From assembly GCA_037013495.1 (NCBI GenBank), contig CM072802.1:44058501-44122500 (forward strand): a stretch of DNA of 64,000 nucleotides, given 5' to 3'. Of this stretch, positions 47,930 to 60,068 are shown piece by piece; within the stretch, counting starts at the first letter, position 1; the number at the start of each line of letters is the position of its first letter. This stretch comes from Hippophae tibetana. Its lineage: Eukaryota; Streptophyta; Magnoliopsida; Rosales; Elaeagnaceae. The notes under the pieces are model-generated. The model made no database searches. It worked only from the letters and a program-made list of their open reading frames with translations, and was not told the origin of the DNA. The position numbers and the translations under genes are program-made.

Positions 47930-50870
47930 GGTGTCCATATCCAATGCAATTATGTGCTACCAAATTGTTTTGATGGTATTGGTCTTATACTTATGATTCT
48001 TATCATACACCAATAACGGGTATCATTGTCTCAAGTGGCTTTGTGAGAACATCAGATAGCTGGTCTTAAGAGGAAACATTGCAATCTACAGAGTACCTGA
48101 CATGATCCTTGAGAAAGAGATAATCAAGCTCAATATACTTGTTATGTGTATGTGGGATTCTTAGCAAGATATGCAGTTAAGTTGTCACATAAGAGTAATG
48201 GCTTGGAATTCATGATCACTTGCAATTTAGAGAGCAAGGGTTGGTGCCATAATAATTAAGTTGAAGCAAAAGCAAGAGCACGATACTTTGATTCAGTAGA
48301 GGACCTAAAAACAATCTTCTGCTTGGCACACTTCCATAGAACAAGACTATCATTAAAGAAAATGCAGTAAACATCTGTGATTTTTCGATCATTAGCATAC
48401 CCACCCCAATCTGCATCACTAAAGGCAACTAAGTCAAGATTGGTGGAGAATGTCATGAGAAAACTATGGTATAAAGTGTCATTCACATAATGCAAGAAAC
48501 GCTTTACAGTGAGCAAGTGACAATATGTGGACTGAGATAAATATTGACATAACCTATTGACAACAAATGAAATTTATAGTCTTATAAGTGTGAGGTATTA
48601 CAGCCCATCAACCACACTTTTGTAACTAGGATCTTTTAAAGCCACACTATCATGTTTACTAAGAAGCTTCCTTGAGATCATAGGAGTTGTGACATGCTTG
48701 TTGTCTTGCAAACTGCATTTGGCAATAAGATCCTTATCATACTTTTGTTTGCTAAAATGAATACTAGCTTGAGAAAAAGAAACCTCCATACCAAAAAATA
48801 AAATTATGTCTACCCAATTCCTTTAATGAGAAGGTACCATTTAATTGAATAACCAAAATCTCAATACCATTAGGTGAATTCCCTATGATGATAATATCAT
48901 CCACGTAAACCAGGACTAAGAGAATTTTTGACTGATGGATCTTGATAAACAAACTTACATCAGATTTTGAGTGCACAAAACTACAATAGAGAAGAAAATC
49001 ACTTAACTTATGATACTATGCCTATGGAGCTTGTTTAAGGCCATATAGGGCTTTTGACAATTTGCAAATTATTCCATCACCCTTCTCAAATCAAGTTGGT
49101 TGTTGCATATAAATCTCCATTTAAAAAGGCATTACTGATATTAACTTGCTTCAATTTCCATCAAAAGGTTAAAGCCAAACTAAAAACCAACCTAATTGTC
49201 ACAAGTTTAATAATAGAGCAAAAAGTCTCATAAAAATCCACCCCAGCCTCTTAAACACTCAATGGACTTTTGACCAATAGGTAAGGAAACCAATCTCCAT
49301 GTACCATTATTAACCAAAACATCATATTTATTTTTACATTGAGGCTTTCCATTCTGGAATTTTTAAAGCAGACTTCTATAATTTAGGTGCTAAAAGTATA
49401 GTAACTAAATGATTATAGTTAATAAGTGGATGCACTTCAACAATTAGAGGAGAAGACTTAACGGGTTGAGGAAATGAGGCATATAAAGGATTAGAACAAG
49501 ATTATGTGAAAGAGAGATAATATTAGTGATAGTACCAATTGGCAGTGATATAGGGTATATTTTGATTGAGGAAGGAGAAAATGAAACAATAGACTCAAGA
49601 GGAATGGAACAAGGAATAAGAATTTGAGACTCAAGTGACTTGGAAACACTAGGAATATCAAGAAAAGATGGAGAAAAAGGATAGACATTTCATTGAACAC
49701 AACATGCCTACTCATATAGACATAACGAATAGAAGCATCTGAGCATAGATACCCACTATATTGAGCAGCATAACCAATGAATACACATGAGACTGATTGA
49801 GATTGCAATTTATTTTGAAAATATGCCCGAAGACATGGAAAATGTTGTGTACCAAAATGAATCAAACCTAGTTATTAAATTGCAACTTAAAGATTACAAG
49901 AAATGAATCAAAAACTGATATGCATTGGATTTTGGTTTTATGAAAAAACAGTTATGTAAAATGACTACAATTATCAACAATGGAAAGAAAATATCGATCA
50001 CCATTACATGAGACAGTTATTGATTACCAAATATCAAGAAAAATTAAAGAAAATAAAGATAAAGTTTTCTCAATTCTTGGTAAAAATGGTAGTTCGTGAG
50101 ATTTAGATGTTTAACAATGTTCATATAATAACTCGTCTTTAGAAGAAACACCTAAACCAAGATTATTAACAACATGAGATAGTTGAAAAAGAATGATGAC
50201 TTAAACGAGAGTGCCATTGACCAAGAGAAACAACTGATGAAATATGAAGACTAAAGGAAGGCAAATGACTCATAAAGCTAGTTAAGTGACAAAAGACCAT
50301 CCTTAGTTTGGCCTTGCATAAGTATCCTCTTTGTGTAAATTTCCTTAATATAGAAAAAATCAGAATAAAACTCCTTAACACTTGATTATCAACACAAAAA
50401 TTGTACACAAATAACAAGTTTAAGGTAGAAAAAGGAGTACGAAGAATGTTTTTTTAACACAAGAAAACATTGACTTTGAAAAGAAGTTAAACACTATGAC
50501 CAAGACAATAAATGGGACGAACAATACCATTAAAATGTGAGATTCCTTCATATGAAGGATCTAAAGCTAAGTGATGGCTAGCACCTGTATGAAGTATCCA
50601 GGCATTGTCTTGCACAAATTAACCCCCTGCATTTGCAATGTAAGTTGGAGAATTAGAAGAAACTTTGTTACTTTTATTGATTTTTTTAGTGGTAGATAAA
50701 CTTGATTAGTTTCTATTAAATCATGAATGAGCTCCAGATTATAAATTTAATTTCAAATTTTTTTTTCAATTGCCCAGCCATTATGATACTGGGTAACATA
50801 TTCAAAACTTACTTTATTAAATGATTCTAAATGATCAAAATTCAGCTTAAACATCATCCATCTATCCTGG
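47930..50870 (-). mobile_element. Ty1-copia fossil
   Basis: Blocks on the minus strand run from right to left: protease-like LHTGASHHLALDPS (50590), GAG-pre-integrase (QWHSRLSHHSF, 50200), late integrase (RAYFQNKLQ, VFIGYAAQYSGYLC, 49850-49720), reverse transcriptase (LVYVDDIIIIG, 48910) and RNase H (FSDADWGGYANDRKIT, 48420; RSSTESKYRALA, 48300). Gag is barely visible and no LTR pair was identified. The reading frames are broken many times and stretches are missing. Old. Confidence 0.8.
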
Positions 50871-51850
50871 GGCAATAGGTTGAATGAAAGGGAACAATTC
50901 ACCTTGTTAGATAACAAGGTGCATGGTTCGAGCTGAGGCCATACAACTCGATGTCAAGCTTTCAACAACACCTTCTCTTATAACCAAAGAACTAGTATCG
51001 TGGTGTGGAGGTTTTTAATAAATAAATAAAAAAGAAAAAAAACATCCTATTAGACAATATTTTGTATGAAATAATGTGGTAGACTACTTTAAAAACCATA
51101 TATTTTTACATAGTATAGTTATTTAATTGATTTCATTTTTAATCTCATTAATAAAATATATATACATTTATTTTCTAAAAAAACGTTAAAAAATATATAT
51201 TCATGTAAAAAAAAATTAACTTATGTTTTATGATAAGGATATTATTTAACTTTATAGTTTAAAAAATGGTTAACAAGAGAGGGGATGAAATTAACACTAA
51301 GTGAAAGAGAAAACGAGAAGGGAGTCATCAAAATAGCTTTTAATGTTTAAGAACGTTTTTATGTAATAGCAATTTTATAATCAATTATAAAATGTGAGTT
51401 TTTTCATTAAATATAATTATATAGGGTCAATTATACTTACCATTAATACTATGATACATCACAAATAATTTATCATCATAAATAAATTCATCCTTTTAAC
51501 TAACTCATAATCTCAAGATTCAATAATAACCATTAAAGGTACATTAATCTAATGGTGTAAAATGTGGGACAATATTTGCGTAAAAAGGTCGTGCCATGAA
51601 ATCAAATTAGTGTTTTCAAATTGGTCTTAGAACAAAACATTTAAGGTAATTAAAAGAAAATAATTATCAAAGGAAGAAAAAACAAACATACAGAAAATGA
51701 AGTGACATTGGACAACAGCAAAGACTTTATGAGAAAACTAGAAGACATACCAATTCGCAACACAAGACTTCAAAAACAAAACAAATCAAACTTAAGAAAC
51801 AACGTTAAAAACTACTGCAGCAAGACAAACAAACTGAAAAAAAAAAATCA
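50871..51850. other. Spacer between copia fossil and dynamin gene
   Basis: No gene is recognised. AAGGTGCATGGTTCGAGCTG near 50918 looks like a tRNA/SINE B box, and an A-rich tail lies near 51020-51050. An A box was not found, so a SINE cannot be claimed. The rest is AT-rich. The 3' untranslated region of the dynamin gene probably extends into about 51600-51850. Confidence 0.35.
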
Positions 51851-51853
51851 AAG

Positions 51854-53862
51854 TTAATCTCTATAATTGGTTGCAATAGAGCCCATTATCTTCCCAAGAA
51901 CGTCCTTACAATCCTTTAGTTTCTTGATGCTACCATCGAGCTTTGAACGCTTAGAAGCAATCATAGGAGACTCATCGATCATTCTTTCAATACCACGACC
52001 GTAAGGTCCCGTACTTTCTTTTACTATTTCAGTTTCCAAATCATTATTCACAAGATGATGAATACTAAATTGCAGATGCATAGCCATAGAATCAACCAAT
52101 CTCCTGAGGACAACTTTCCAATACGCTATTAGTCTCATCCTCAAATCGAAAGCTTGATTAAGAAGTTGTGGGTACTGCCTCAAATCTACTACATCAATCT
52201 CTCCTAATCCTGCAAGTAAAACTCTAGCTGGCTTTTTCTCATCATACAACACTATATTAATAAATGAGTCACGTCGATCCATGAGCCTTTTCCATTCAGT
52301 GACATAGTCAGGATTGCAAGTAAAATCAGTCAGCTTCTCCATTTCAATAACCTCAGCTTCTCCATTTCAATAACCTCAGCTACCCAATCAACAGAACGTT
52401 CTTTCATCTTGGCTATAAGGTTGTGTCCCGCTCTTCTAGTACATAACTGAAGTTGGTAGTAATTTTCCACATGACGACTTAACACAGTAATAACAACCTC
52501 CTCCACATAATCCCACATTTTTCCAACAAAAGAAGTAGGCAAACTAGAAATTCCATTTACCTTACTTTGAAGGATACTAAGAAAGGCAGTGCGCGGAAGA
52601 AAATTTGGTAGTGATATCTCTTTTGCTTCTTCCAAACTTTTTATCTCTTCCATCAAAAAGTTGCATATAGGATCACTTTCACTAGAATTGTGCAGTTCAT
52701 GAGAGTATTGATTGACCATTTCAACCAATCTAGCAGTACAATGCATGTTTCTTTCATCTGGGTATTCATCAAATTCACCCCTCAAAAGAATTTTTTTCAA
52801 AGAATCTTTTACGGCTCCTACAATTCTTATAAAAGTAGTAGTTGCCTCAGCCACAGAAGTAATCTGTTTAGGAAGCTTATTCAACTCAGCAAGGTTCCAG
52901 TTCAACTTGTCATTAATTTTTTTAACAATAACAGGAAGATTCCTAGCAATACTACTTGCTTGGATTTGAATCAGCTTTTGCGCCAAAATAGGAATGCCCA
53001 CAATAGAACTATCAATCTTTGAAAGAAGTGGATGATTCTCAAAGAGCATAGCTTCCTCAAACCTTGCATCTTCAGGAGCTTTATCTGCTTTAGTCACAAC
53101 AGCCAGAGTCCTCTCACCTGTTTTATCAACACACTGAGACATCCGGATCGACTCACAGGTAGGAAAATCAACCGTTGCTGATAACACATTGAGAATAATA
53201 CTTTCTTGTGGCTTTATATATTCCATAATGATATCTCTGATTTGGTCATAGATGTTCTCAGGTTGACCATGAACTGGAACTCTTGTTATTCCAGGTAGAT
53301 CAACCATAGTCAAATCAGGGACACCTTTCTTTTTCACAACAAGGGTAAGTGGGTTGTTGGAAATTCCTTTGCCATCCCCAGCAATTTCATTAGTTGCAAG
53401 ATTTATAGCATCTGAAATATTGTTCTCATCGGTCTGAACAACTTTTCCTTTGAATTCCAAGAAAAGATCTGGTACAGGACTTGCATGGTCTTGCAGTCTC
53501 ATAATAAGAGGTACCCTGGTACAGATTCCTTGTCCTCTGGGAAGACTGATGCCAGCAAGTGATTCCAAAACGCTGGATTTTCCAGATGATTGATCCCCAA
53601 CTACAACAATTGTAGGCAGCTGTATTCCTTCATCCATTACCATAAGATTCCGAAGCCTGTCAACTGCATCAAGAAGTGGACGAATACGATCATTGTAGCA
53701 AGACACAATAGGCGCAACAATTGGAACTTCATTGCAATTATTAGCTTCCACAAGTTCCATTGTGGTTTCATCATGTTGGAGGACAGTACTCATGGTTCTG
53801 TTTTTTGTAGCAGTGTTTTTGACACTAGAATTGTGTTTCCAGTTGTTTGCAGTCTTGGCCAT
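51854..53862 (-). pseudogene. DRP4C: Dynamin-related protein 4 (DRP4C-like), frameshifted by a 23-bp tandem duplication
   Basis: Large GTPase of the plant DRP4 group, related to animal Mx proteins. It lacks PH and Pro-rich domains and is usually encoded by one exon, as here. GTPase motifs: G1 GDQSSGKSS (residues 89-97), PRGQGICTR with the switch Thr (108-116), G3 DLPG (188-191) and G4 TKAD (257-260). The stalk follows to about residue 500. The first frame ends after 510 codons. The remaining stalk and GED-like region (LRMRLIAYWKVVLRRLVDSM) continues in another frame from 52342. The cause is visible: CAGCTTCTCCATTTCAATAA plus CCT occurs twice in a row (52331-52353 and 52354-52376). With one unit the frame would run 662 codons, close to the family length (about 670). 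It may be a young pseudogene, an allele or a sequencing error; the GTPase domain looks undamaged. Confidence 0.9.
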
Positions 53863-53945
53863 TTTGAGGTAAAGAGAGAGAGATATATGTCGACAACGTG
53901 ATTATTGAGAGTATAGTGCATGGTACATTGGAAGATTGGAAGGTT

Positions 53946-53954
53946 ATATTTATA
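53946..53954 (-). promoter_or_regulatory. TATA box of the DRP4 gene
   Basis: TATAAATAT on the minus strand lies about 85-90 bp upstream of the ATG at 53862. It fits a start site near 53915 and a leader of about 55 nt. Confidence 0.6.
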
Positions 53955-53959
53955 GTGGT

Positions 53960-55680
53960 GTAAATAAATACGTTCAAAGTGAGATGCATTTAATGCATAA
54001 ATTACTGAATATGAAGGGTTACATATCTTTAAAAGAGGCAGCAAGGTTTTAGGTGATTCTTTAACTTCAGACGAAGAGATTCAAGGGTCACGTTTACAAA
54101 GATTCGAGCCTCTAAATTCACTTAGTTATTAGTATTACCAGGTGGAAAATACAATAGTGTTGGTTAAGCGTTAGATATGCAGGCCTTTCAAGTTCCAATA
54201 TATGTATGTAGGGAAAGCACAACGGCACAAGCCCCACACACAACAAAGTTTTGGCGACTCTTCGAAAGCATCATCTGATATTATGACAAAAATAAATTAT
54301 TCATTAGTGGGGACTCGGGAATATGGAGGATATAGTAATCCACATGAATGTTGGTTTAATGCAAATATTTTCTTCTGTATGATCGCATACACCTATATAT
54401 AAAGTCAAAATTACTATAAATATGTTTAACTTCATCATTTTTAAAACTATTTTGATACATGACACACTATTATTTGAAGGTTATTAGGAAATAAGTAACA
54501 AAAAAAATACTAATACACACAAATCTACAAATATGCATATGCATTGCACTCATATCAATTTTGATGTGTCATGTAGCAAAATTGTTTTAAAAAATGAATA
54601 ACTTCTAAATTTTCAAAAATATTTTACCACATAACACATCATAATTAATATGTATAAATTTATGTAATATTAACATTCCTCAACAAGTAACTAATAATAA
54701 ACGAAATAGCATTTGTTACTTCTCACCAATTACATTGTTTTTTTTCTAATTAATATTAGATATTGGTGTTTTTGGAGAAAATAAATGTACTAATTTTAAA
54801 TTTTATTGGTCTGAAATATCGTAGTAATGAATAATTTTTTCTTAGGAAGCAAGAAAAATGCTAAGCATATTCAAATTTGCACTCACACCGATTATTGTAT
54901 GTTTGCCCCAAATTTAACTTTACAAATGATGATGTTATTCATTTTTCAAGAAAAACCTGTCATGTGACACATTATAATTAGTGTGAGCGATTTGTGTTCA
55001 TGTGACACATTATAATTAGTGTGAGCGATTTGTGTGCATTTAGCATTTTTGTAGTAACTTATACATAGAGCCATATTTTTAGGCAAAATGATACTTTTGG
55101 TGTGATGAATAAATCTTAATGCTAGATAACTACATGAAACCACATAATCTTATAACCATTAATTATTAATTTTATTAAGTAATCTTATAAAGGAGTGGTT
55201 TGTATTTTCATATAAAATGACATTCTTAACCCTAAAAATTATGTCATAAGTTGACTTGAAATGTACTTAAACTATTAGTATATCTCTTCATATAATCCAA
55301 TTCTATTATTAATTAATTTTATTTATTTATTTTTTAAATTATATTTAGTATAAAAAAGAGTAAATTAACAAATGTACAATTAAGTTTAGGACGTTTATAC
55401 AAATCTACTATTTAACATCGGGCTGTGATAAACCTACTACCAAACTCTTATAATTAGTGTTACAGATCTATTACTTTTGTGACAAATCTACCACTAGTAC
55501 TGTTATAGGGTTAAAAAGTTATTTCATGCACTTTTATTGGCATGAAAGAAGTAGTTTAGACAATATCATTATCATATATATTCAAAAATTATTTTTATAC
55601 CTATTATGGCAATATGTTATGCAACAAAATGTTTTTAAATTCCTATAACTAGCAGAGTGTTTAGACCACACTTATTCAGG
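53960..55680. other. Intergenic DNA upstream of DRP4
   Basis: AT-rich; no gene is recognised. A short open frame at 54202-54402 has no family motif. Scattered words around TGTCATGTGA/CACATTATAATTA occur in both orientations at 54440-54660 and 54950-55040. Confidence 0.4.
54960..55035. repeat. Perfect 38-bp tandem duplication
   Basis: The unit TCATGTGACACATTATAATT plus AGTGTGAGCGATTTGTGT occurs twice without change at 54960-54997 and 54998-55035. This points to a recent duplication in non-coding DNA. Confidence 0.95.
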
Positions 55681-56703
55681 GGTTTAAAATTCTAAAGTAA
55701 AGGAGGGGCATCTATTGATAAGATGGATAGTTGTTTTCACAACACTAGCCCAATAGGTTTTAGGTAGATAAGAAGAGTAAGAAAGCATGCACCTAACCCT
55801 TTCAAGGATTGTCCTATTCATCCTTTCAATAAACCATTTTATTGAGGTGTTCTTGCTACAATCATATGCTTAAGAATGCCATTTTCTTTGCAAAAGGAAT
55901 CAAAAGGTTCATTACAAAATTCTAGACCATTATATCTCTTAAAAGTTTTAATCCATTGCTTTTCAACTAGGTGTTTCCAATTCCTAAAATATTAAAGGTT
56001 TCATCATTTGTTTTAAGAAAATAGACCTAAACTTTTCTAGAATCGTCATCAATTAAGGATAGGAAATACCTAAACTATCCATGGATTTAATAGATGCAAG
56101 ACTCCACAAATTAGAATGAATGTACTCTAAATTATGCTTAGAGGTGTGAATGCCTTTGCTAAATCTAACTCTTGTCTATTTGCCTAAGACACAATGTTCA
56201 CTAAACTTTAGGTTGCTTAAAGGTTTGTTTCCAAGAACACCCCGTTTAAACAAATATACTAAAACTTTTTTAATTACATGCCCTAACAAAATATATAATA
56301 AATCATCATTTTGAATAGAAGCAGTATAATAATTATCATTGTCTACCGTTCCTAACAAAATCTATAAATCATTAATTCTTTTTGCCTTAAAGGCTACTAA
56401 TAAACCACTAATAACCTTCACAGATCCCTTGTCTATCTTAATAAAATAACTAAAGGAATCTAAGACTCCTAGCGATATTAAATTCCTTCTTAGTTAGGAT
56501 ACATACTTCACATCTTTTAGAATTCTAACAATCTCATCATCTAGACTTAGTTTAAATGTCCAATCCTTTCTATGTGGCATTCATAGTCATTTCTTAAGAG
56601 GATCTACCTAGATTATATTCTTCTAGGTTGGTAAACATATGGAAACCATGAATCTAAAACTCACTCACTCTTTAATCTTTCAGAGCTAATTCCTAGCACC
56701 TAT

Positions 56704-57634
56704 CACTACTACAAAAAGGGGCATTAAAGTCGGTTCGCTGAACTGACTTTAAATTAAATGACTTAAAGTTTAAAATCGGTTCAAGGTGTGAACCGACTTT
56801 ACGTTTAAAGTCGGTTCACGGGATGAACCAACTTTACATTTAAAGTCGGTTCATGCGATGAACCGACTTTAATTTTTTTTTTTTAATTTATTCATTTTCA
56901 ACCTGTATTCGAGCAGAAAAAAAAAACCTAAATCAGTTTAGAAAATAGTTCAAATAATACAAATATTTGAAAAATAAAATATTAATTAATAACAGAAAAA
57001 TTACCATGGTTTTGTTCTATTTTATTCAAGATCGTCATATTCTTCTCCTTATGTTATAATACAAACCTACATATATAATACAAAAATCTATACACATAAA
57101 TAATAACACATAATAACAGAAAAAAAATATGAATAATAGGGGATCTAAAAGATTAGTTAGAGAGGAAGAAAAATCACTAACCGATGTTGAAAATGGTAGT
57201 CGTAGGTGGCCGGAAAATGAGAAAGAGTGGAGGAGAAGGTTTTTGGTTTTTTAGAGTTCGGCAACGCTGAAAATAGTTTCTGTTTGGAAAGAAAGAAGAG
57301 AAAAGATTTATCCACGTGTGTAGCGTCGGTTGACATGTCAAACCGACGCTATGTTACGTGGATAGCGTCGGTTCTAGGTGTCAACCGATGCTATGCTACG
57401 TGGATAGCGTCGGTTTTAGGTGTCAACCGACGCTACGCTACGTGGATAGCGTCGGTTCACCACGTTAACCGACGCTACGTCCATGCATAGCGTCGGTTCG
57501 ACACATCAATCGACGCTACATCCTACGTGGATAGCGTTGGTTCGCCACCGAACCGACTTTAAACCAATTTAAAGTCAGTTTTTGGAAAAAACAGACTTTA
57601 CGTATCGACTTAAATACCTATTTTTGTAGTAGTG
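56704..57634. mobile_element. CACTA E3, 931-bp non-autonomous derivative
   Basis: The ends CACTACTACAAAAAGG (56704) and TTTTTGTAGTAGTG (57634) are flanked by the 3-bp duplication TAT (56701-56703 and 57635-57637). It keeps the 3' subterminal repeats (56725-56870), a short AT-rich core, a leader fragment like that of E1 and E2 (about 57170-57300), and a long 5' subterminal array (57310-57600). Both genes are gone. It is a deletion derivative of the E1/E2 family inserted into a copia fossil. Confidence 0.93.
57310..57565. repeat. Palindromic subterminal array of CACTA E3
   Basis: About five or six units of roughly 36-40 bp read GTGGATAGCGTCGGTT, a 9-bp spacer, then AACCGACGCTA, so each unit is itself an inverted repeat. 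The open frame across them (ASVLGVNRRYATWI-type repeats) is a by-product. The CCGACGCTA words resemble TNPA-binding sites of En/Spm. Confidence 0.85.
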
Positions 57635-59420
57635 TATGAACTTTCATAACCCTCATAGACTAAGTTGATTCTTCCCTTTTACCATAAGGAAATCTCTCCT
57701 AGAATGTCCTTTTTTTACGGTATTAGCACCTAACCAATTTCTTAGTCTTATCCTTTGACTTTTCCCTAAACTTACTCCTATTAGTTTTCTCTTTCTTATC
57801 AGACCTACCCCTTACATATAAAACATTATTAACATTTGATCTTTTAGTGGTCTTGATTTCTAAATTCTTTGATCTTAAATTTGAGATAACGATATCAAGA
57901 GAAAGTTTATCTATGCCATACATATGCTAGATTTGAATTATTTATACTTTCCAGGTAAAGAATTTATAAGAATTATGGCTTTTGTCTCATCTTCAACTTT
58001 ATGATCAATAGAAACAAGATCACTTGTCAATCTTTTAAAATGATCAAGATTTTGTTCAAAATTCTTAGACTTATCCATTTTAAATGTATAAAAATTATGT
58101 TTTATATGTACATTACCAGACAGACTTTTCTTTAAATATAAATCATTAAGTTTAGAAATTACCAAAATCGTTGTAGTTTGTTCAGATACTTCTCTAAGTA
58201 CCTTATTAGAGAGATTCAAAAGTAATGTTGCAAATGCTTTTCTTTTCATCTTCTTTTTAGTTTCATCAGTGACCTTTTCTACTAGTTCATTAGTGCTAAA
58301 GGCATCGTGAATGTCCTCTTGAACCATGAGGGCTTTTATTTTATTTTTCCAAAAAACAAAGTCACCAAACCCATCAAAAGGGATGATTAGGTACTTTGAG
58401 TAAGGAGCCATGACACATAAAGGACACCTAGACGAAACCCTAAGAGAACTTGAGAGTGACCAATATAGAAAACCTAAAAGGGACTCAAGAAATTGATTTT
58501 CTTAATCACCCTAGGGTTTTCAATAAATGGAAGAACATGAAGAGACTCAAAATCATTTTTGAACCCTAGTGGGCCCTAGAACCAAAAAGAACTCACAAAA
58601 GAAAAGAAATGTTCTAATAGCAGTTTTGTTTGGGAACAACTCTTAAATCTCCCTCAAGAACACACCAAATGCAAATAATCACACATCATAAAAAAGATAA
58701 TAAAATAACTAGAAAGTAAATGAAAGAAATAACACTAAGAATTTACGTGATTGAAATACTAACATCCTAATCTACGGGAATGAGAGAAGAAAAATCCACT
58801 ATCAAAATAGTCAAAATTACAAAAATGTACAATACACACGAACGAACTAGACTCAAGACTCAATCGAAACCTAAAGTGATATTACAACCATCTCTAAACC
58901 CTAAACAAGTAGTCTTTGTAGAAGACAAGTTATTTACATAGAGCAAACCTTAGAAATCCTAAGGAAAATCATAGAGAACACATGAGGAAGAAGAGACCAG
59001 AGAGAATGGAGATGCGAATCAAAACCTATAAGAAAGAAAGCAAGGAATATATAGTCCTTGGTCACAATTACACAAATGCCCTCCATGGGTTAGGCTCAAA
59101 TGTATAATGTGCCAATGTATCCAGCACATGAGCTTGTTAAAATAAAAGGCCAGAAATTAGCATTAGGTCCAGCCCAAAATAAGAATTTTGTGTAACATGT
59201 GAAGTTACTAAAATTCCCCTTATCTCTCAATTTACCAAATTGTCCCTACATGTTCATTACTCATTTTTACATTAGGTGAAAATTATAAAAATACATACAC
59301 ATGCTCAACTAAATATATAATTTCTATCTGTCTCTACTTCTTTCTAAATCATAGAGTGATACTTCAATCTCCTCCATTGTTACCATTACTCAAACTGATT
59401 TAAGCCTCGTAGCGTCAAAA

Positions 59421-60060
59421 GCCATCACACTTCGTGATGGTTCAAGGTACTAATAGTCTTCTCTATTCTCAGAACTATAATAAGGAGAAGTGTAACGCTT
59501 TGATGTTGACGAAAAATAGCATCAACACCAATTTTAGTGAAGGCGCTTATGAGTTAGGGAGTAGTCAATGGCCTTGATCTCTTACTTTTGCTTGTAAATT
59601 GGTACAGGTCATAGGATAGTCTATTTACTTGTATTTTCGGGGACAATTGTAGCATGTAAGCAAATTAAAAAGTTAGAACTCCACGATCAGAATTCAGAAC
59701 CCCCTAAACTTTACCACTACTGTTAGAGCTTCCATAGTATAATGACCAATGAGTTATGCAATGATAGATTTATAGTATGAGTTGTACATAACAAGATCCT
59801 CAAATTATTTAACATTGTTATAGGAAATGCTACCAATTTAACAAAGAAGTAGATGTTATTATTTTAAAAATGAAAACAATGTAAATTTATAATCAAATAA
59901 ACGTTCTTGAAAAAATATAAATTTCACTTTTTATTAGAGAATAAGGTTCTGAGTTTCAGTAGGGCTTTGTTGTATTATCTGACCGAAGTGAACAAACTAT
60001 TCACATATACGGTACTATTTTATCGGAAAAGTACCAAGCTCGGCGAAACCTGTTAACTAA
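59421..60060. other. Region upstream of the right-hand copia gag
   Basis: No gene is recognised. GCCATCACACTTCGTGATGG near 59428 forms a small hairpin. The stretch may include the 5' LTR and leader of the next copia fossil, but no LTR boundary or primer site could be fixed. Confidence 0.3.
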
Positions 60061-60068
60061 CGATTCAA

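Larger units (their letters stand above)
55690..59420 (-). mobile_element. Ty1-copia fossil, split by CACTA E3
   Basis: On the minus strand from the right: LTR-like DNA (about 59400-58620, with TATA-like CTATATATTCC near 59050), gag (58411-57938; FDGFGDFVFWKNKIKALM, LNDLYLKKSL), a basic tail (57923-57723), the 931-bp CACTA E3 insertion, then GAG-pre-integrase traces (56560-56400) and integrase traces (56060-55830). Reverse transcriptase, RNase H and the 3' LTR are not seen. The frames are broken several times outside gag; gag itself is open over 157 codons. Confidence 0.75.

Noticed and set aside
50915-51050. SINE
   Set aside because: B-box-like GGTTCGAGCTG and an A-rich tail exist, but no A box or target duplication was found.
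57227-57490. 87-codon open frame with repeated ASVxxVNRRYATWI motif
   Set aside because: It is the translation of the palindromic subterminal array of CACTA E3; the periodicity belongs to the DNA units.
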